Assembly (NCBI GenBank): GCA_030612785.1 | Contig: JAUWNF010000103.1 | Location: 1-9,210, forward strand | Reading direction: 5' to 3' | DNA length: 9,210 nt | Source: Phycisphaerales bacterium | Lineage (GTDB): Bacteria > Planctomycetota > Phycisphaerae > UBA1845 | In this document: positions 6,543 through 9,210 of the stretch, piece after piece | Layout: every line of letters starts with the position of its first letter | How positions within the stretch are numbered: the first letter of the stretch is position 1 | Notes under the pieces: generated by a model | Database searches by the model: none | What the model was told of the DNA's origin: nothing | What the model saw: only the letters and a program-made list of their open reading frames with translations | Position numbers and translations under genes: made by a program

Positions 6543-8638
6543 GGGTTCGTCTCCCACGGAGCCGCAACGGGATATGACACTACGCCAAAGAAGTCGTACT
6601 CGGATGAAAGCGCGTCACTAAGATAAGTCCAGTAGGGACCAGGTTTCTCTTGCGGATCAGCACGCCGGTAGCACCGGTAGAACGCATTCGCTGCCATGTC
6701 GATCTTGTGCTCCGGTGGGATCAGCTTCGTCTCAATACCGTCATCCCGCCGCAACTCCGTGGAACCCAGAATGAACAGAGTCCTCCTCCCGGGAGCGCCA
6801 CCAACCGTCCACCACTCGTCTGATGGCACAGATGGTGCATAGAGCAAGAGGGTCGCCTCGCTTGGTCGCTCGTGAGCTGGAGGAAACAAGCGGTCGACAT
6901 AGCCCGTATCATCGACGCAGAATATCTGAAAGTAAAGAGGCCGAGTCGCGGCAACCGCACATTGGAAGCGATCGCCAACGTGTAGAGGAACTTCGTCGGC
7001 GCTGAGCCAAGCGAAGCTCCCGACCTCAGACTCTCTTTGGACGGCCACCAGCGGAAACACCTGCAGGGCGCTACCGACTTCTTTCGCTGCCTGGCCTACC
7101 TGTAACTCGTCGGCGAGACGGCGAATCTCAGGTAGACCTCCGAGAACATCAGGGGACGAGCGTAGCGCGGTGATGAGGGACGATCGAAGATCACCCCACA
7201 TGCGATCTACTTCGTCCGGGAAGTGCTTGCCGACCAGCTCTCGCCACACGAAGGCGCGCGAAACCAAACGAAGATGGTCGTTGATGTTCTCTGCCTTCGC
7301 TCGGGCCTCCTCAGCCTCCACGGTCCTGTCCTCCGCCAGTTGAAGTGCCTGGTCTTTCTGATCGCGCTCTCGCGCCGCCTGTCGCCAGAACGCCGCTGAC
7401 ACAACCAGGGCCCCGATCACGATGACAAAGATCGCGGCTGTAACGGCAATTGGAATGCGATATCGCTGGATCGCCTTCCTGAGCACATACAGCCCGCTAT
7501 CTCGCTTGGCCTCCACCGGCTCGCCGGCGAGGTAGTGACCGAGGTCGCGGGCTACTTCCCCCGCGCTCTGGTAACGGCGCTCACGTTCCTTCGCCAACAT
7601 CCGCAGAATGATCGTCTCAACCTCGTCATCGATCGGACAACGCCCAGGACGGATACGCTTGGCCGATCGCTGGGTCACACCCGAACCGCTCTTCCAACTC
7701 CGGCTCGGAGGGGTCGGCGCCGTCTCGGTAATGTGCTTCAGCACTTCAGCCATCTGACCCACCACCGGGTACGGGTAGCCGCCGGTGAGGATCTCGTAGA
7801 GGATCACGCCCAAGGCGTACACGTCGGTACGCGTGTCGATCTCGTCCGGGCTCCCACGGGCCTGCTCTGGCGACATGTACGGCAGCGTTCCGACCACCTG
7901 CCCGGTCACCGACACCAGCGTTTGCTCCGGACCACCCACCATCTTGGCCAGCCCAAAGTCCAAAACCTTCGGATTCCCGTCCGTGTCCACGAGGATGTTC
8001 GACGGCTTGAGGTCTCGGTGGATCACACCCTTCTGGTGGGCGTAGTTCACCGCCTCGCACACCGTCGCGAACAGCTTGAGAGCCTCCTCCAGCGGGAGCT
8101 TCTTCTCCCGCACGTACTGATTCAGCGGCACGCCCCGAACGTAGTCCATGACGCAGAACTGCCGGCCGTCGGAGGTCTCGCCGGAGTGAAACACCGAGAT
8201 GATGTTGGGGTGCTTCAGGCTGGCGACCAGCTCGATCTCCCGCTCGAAACGCCGGCGAGCCGACTTGGACGCATAAGGGCCTTCCAGTAGCACTTTGATG
8301 GCTACCTTCCGCTTGGTGGACTTCTGGACGGCTTGGTAGACCACGCCTTGGCCGCCGCGGTGCAGCTCACGGATGATCTCGTAGCCCTCGATAGCCCGGG
8401 GCAGCAACGGCAAGGACCCGTCGCCCGCGGCAGGCGACGCACCGTCCTGGCCGTCAGCCTGACCGTCAGGGAGCTCTCGGACACTGTCCAAAATGGCCTC
8501 GTTGGCTTTGGCCTCAGCCACCCACTGAGCACAACGGGCGCACTGCTCAACATGCGCCTGGATGCGCGCAGCTTCATCCTCGGCGCACACGCCTTCCACA
8601 AAACCGGCTAGTTGTTCTTCGGATGGGCAGCTATCCAT
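6539..8638 (-). CDS. Transmembrane Ser/Thr protein kinase with zf-HC2-like N-terminus and DUF4384-like C-terminus
   Basis: A 699-residue kinase. The first 40 residues resemble an anti-sigma-type zinc finger: Cys4, then H29-x3-C33-x2-C36. The eukaryotic-like kinase domain spans about 86-375 with glycine loop RGGQGVVY (94-101), Lys115 in VAIK, a probable helix-C Glu134, catalytic Asp209 in HRDLKPSN, DFG at 227-229 and SPEQARG from 256. All key catalytic residues are present, so activity is expected. A single membrane helix (about 395-419) is followed by a charged coiled coil (about 420-460). The far C-terminus, about 545-650, resembles DUF4384 (LHVGDRFQCAV, then GYVDRLFPP, GRRTLFILGSTE) and would lie outside the cytoplasm, possibly as a sensor. 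Fusion of such a zinc finger to a kinase is familiar in Planctomycetota. No good ribosome site precedes the ATG at 8638. The WD40 gene lies 65 nt upstream and the lipoprotein gene overlaps the stop, so the three look like one operon. Substrates are unknown. Confidence 0.92.
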   Translation of the reverse strand: MDSCPSEEQLAGFVEGVCAEDEAARIQAHVEQCARCAQWVAEAKANEAILDSVRELPDGQADGQDGASPAAGDGSLPLLPRAIEGYEIIRELHRGGQGVVYQAVQKSTKRKVAIKVLLEGPYASKSARRRFEREIELVASLKHPNIISVFHSGETSDGRQFCVMDYVRGVPLNQYVREKKLPLEEALKLFATVCEAVNYAHQKGVIHRDLKPSNILVDTDGNPKVLDFGLAKMVGGPEQTLVSVTGQVVGTLPYMSPEQARGSPDEIDTRTDVYALGVILYEILTGGYPYPVVGQMAEVLKHITETAPTPPSRSWKSGSGVTQRSAKRIRPGRCPIDDEVETIILRMLAKERERRYQSAGEVARDLGHYLAGEPVEAKRDSGLYVLRKAIQRYRIPIAVTAAIFVIVIGALVVSAAFWRQAARERDQKDQALQLAEDRTVEAEEARAKAENINDHLRLVSRAFVWRELVGKHFPDEVDRMWGDLRSSLITALRSSPDVLGGLPEIRRLADELQVGQAAKEVGSALQVFPLVAVQRESEVGSFAWLSADEVPLHVGDRFQCAVAATRPLYFQIFCVDDTGYVDRLFPPAHERPSEATLLLYAPSVPSDEWWTVGGAPGRRTLFILGSTELRRDDGIETKLIPPEHKIDMAANAFYRCYRRADPQEKPGPYWTYLSDALSSEYDFFGVVSYPVAAPWETNP
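6551..6555 (-). promoter_or_regulatory. Shine-Dalgarno GGGAG inside the kinase 3' end
   Basis: On the minus strand GGGAG lies 8 nt before the lipoprotein ATG at 6542. It sits within the last codons of the kinase gene, whose TGA (6541-6539) overlaps that ATG. This is a standard arrangement for translational coupling and selects 6542 over the GTG at 6557. Confidence 0.65.
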
Positions 8639-8703
8639 GGCTTCGACACCAGTTGAGGTTCGCTTTGCCCTTCGCCGCTCGTCGTGCTCAACCCACGATC
8701 ACA

Positions 8704-9210
8704 TCACAAACCGTCAGGCTGCCTTGCAGGGTTGCGGGTCTCCTCGTCAGTCTCGGCGTCCCAGACCTTCAGCGTCTCGTCCTCGCCTCCCGAGACAATC
8801 CGCTTGCCGTCCGGGCTGAACGCGACTGATACGACGCCGTCAGCATGCCCGCGCTGCGTGCGGGTTTCTTCGCCGGTCTCAGCGTCCCAGACCTTCAGCA
8901 TCTCGTCCTCGCTTCCCGAGACAATCCGCTTGCCATCCGGGTTGAAGGATACGGAGTACACCCAGCCGGTGTGCCCGCGCAGCGTCAGCGTCTCCTCGCC
9001 AGTCTCGGCGTCCCAAACCTTCAGCGTCTTGTCTGAGCTCCCCGAAACGATCCGCTTGCCGTCCGGGCTGAACGCGACGGAAAAGACGACGCCAGCATGC
9101 CCGCGCAACGTGCGGGTCTCTTCGCCGGTCTCAGCGTCCCAGACCTTCACCGTTTCGTCCCGACTCCCCGAGACCATCCGCGTGCCGTCCGGGCTGAAGG
9201 CGACGGAAGA
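8704..9210 (-). CDS. WD40 repeat protein, 3' part only
   Basis: The last 168 codons of a WD40 protein whose start lies beyond the right edge of the window. The frame is open from base 9210. Four repeats of 42 residues are visible, each with the pattern SVAFSPDGKRIVSGS, D.TLKVWDAETGEE and TLRGH. A closed seven-blade propeller would need more repeats upstream, or these may be fused to another domain there. WD40 domains are protein-interaction platforms, and such repeats are often linked to Ser/Thr kinases in planctomycetes. Being 65 nt before the kinase on the same strand, it may scaffold that kinase; this is inference. The last repeat ends as NPARQPDGL instead of the TLRGHxxxV form, apparently through two small compensating indels, and the stop follows at once. 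Confidence 0.9.
   Translation of the reverse strand, partial: SSVAFSPDGTRMVSGSRDETVKVWDAETGEETRTLRGHAGVVFSVAFSPDGKRIVSGSSDKTLKVWDAETGEETLTLRGHTGWVYSVSFNPDGKRIVSGSEDEMLKVWDAETGEETRTQRGHADGVVSVAFSPDGKRIVSGGEDETLKVWDAETDEETRNPARQPDGL
8710..9210 (-). repeat. Tandem 126-bp WD40-coding repeats
   Basis: Four head-to-tail units of 126 bp: 9210-9088 (first unit cut by the edge), 9087-8962, 8961-8836 and 8835-8710. They are highly similar at the DNA level, including shared stretches such as GACGCCGAGACTGG-like segments read on the + strand. The exact 42-codon period without spacers points to recent duplication of single repeats. Arrays like this are prone to copy-number change and to assembly collapse, so the true repeat number may differ. 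Confidence 0.85.

Noticed and set aside
6543..6557. GTG at 6557 as the lipoprotein start
   Set aside because: It would overlap the GGGAG site and lengthen the region before the signal peptide; the ATG at 6542 has proper spacing and the coupling overlap.
6060..6626. Overlapping + strand open frames of 188 and 139 codons
   Set aside because: Both are antisense to the lipoprotein N-terminal half and have no recognisable features.
7535..8290. 251-codon open frame on the + strand
   Set aside because: It lies wholly antisense to the conserved kinase domain and has a His/Arg/Leu-rich composition with no recognisable motif; it is a shadow of the GC-rich kinase gene.
8639..8703. Promoter between the WD40 and kinase genes
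   Set aside because: The 65-nt spacer shows no convincing -35/-10 pair, and the genes are close and codirectional, so cotranscription is more likely.

Overview
This GC-rich window looks like a chromosomal fragment of a bacterium from the Planctomycetota or a close relative. The main clues are a large Ser/Thr kinase with an N-terminal zinc-finger (zf-HC2-like) segment and a DUF4384-like sensor end, a neighbouring WD40 repeat gene, a YfbK-type von Willebrand factor A lipoprotein, and a C39-peptidase ABC exporter. The lineage is inferred from gene content; no rRNA or marker gene is present.

Layout: two convergent gene sets meet near 5.3 kb. On the + strand are a peptidase-containing ABC transporter (PCAT, 49-2178), an HlyD-type periplasmic adaptor (2200-3486) 21 nt behind it, and after a 148-nt gap a YfbK-like VWA lipoprotein (3635-5638). 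On the - strand, read from the right edge, are a WD40 repeat protein cut by the window end (9210-8704), a transmembrane Ser/Thr kinase (8638-6539), and an LpoB/CsgG-like lipoprotein with a TPR-like C-terminus (6542-5352). The kinase and lipoprotein share an ATGA overlap. No RNA gene, mobile element or CRISPR array was seen, and no gene-free stretch exceeds 300 nt.

How the genes may work together: PCAT and HlyD form the inner-membrane and adaptor parts of a type I-like exporter that would cut a double-glycine leader from a small peptide and export it. No cargo peptide is visible, so it would have to lie left of the window or elsewhere. The kinase has a cytoplasmic catalytic domain and a predicted extracytoplasmic DUF4384-like domain. 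It is translationally coupled to a lipoprotein whose fold family includes activators of peptidoglycan synthases, suggesting a signalling unit working across the envelope.

Points most worth checking: the coupled kinase/lipoprotein pair; the VWA frame running about 125 codons past its family-like end and into the antisense strand of the lipoprotein gene; a proline replacing the Q-loop glutamine in the PCAT ATPase; and near-identical WD40 repeats whose last copy appears scrambled by two compensating indels.
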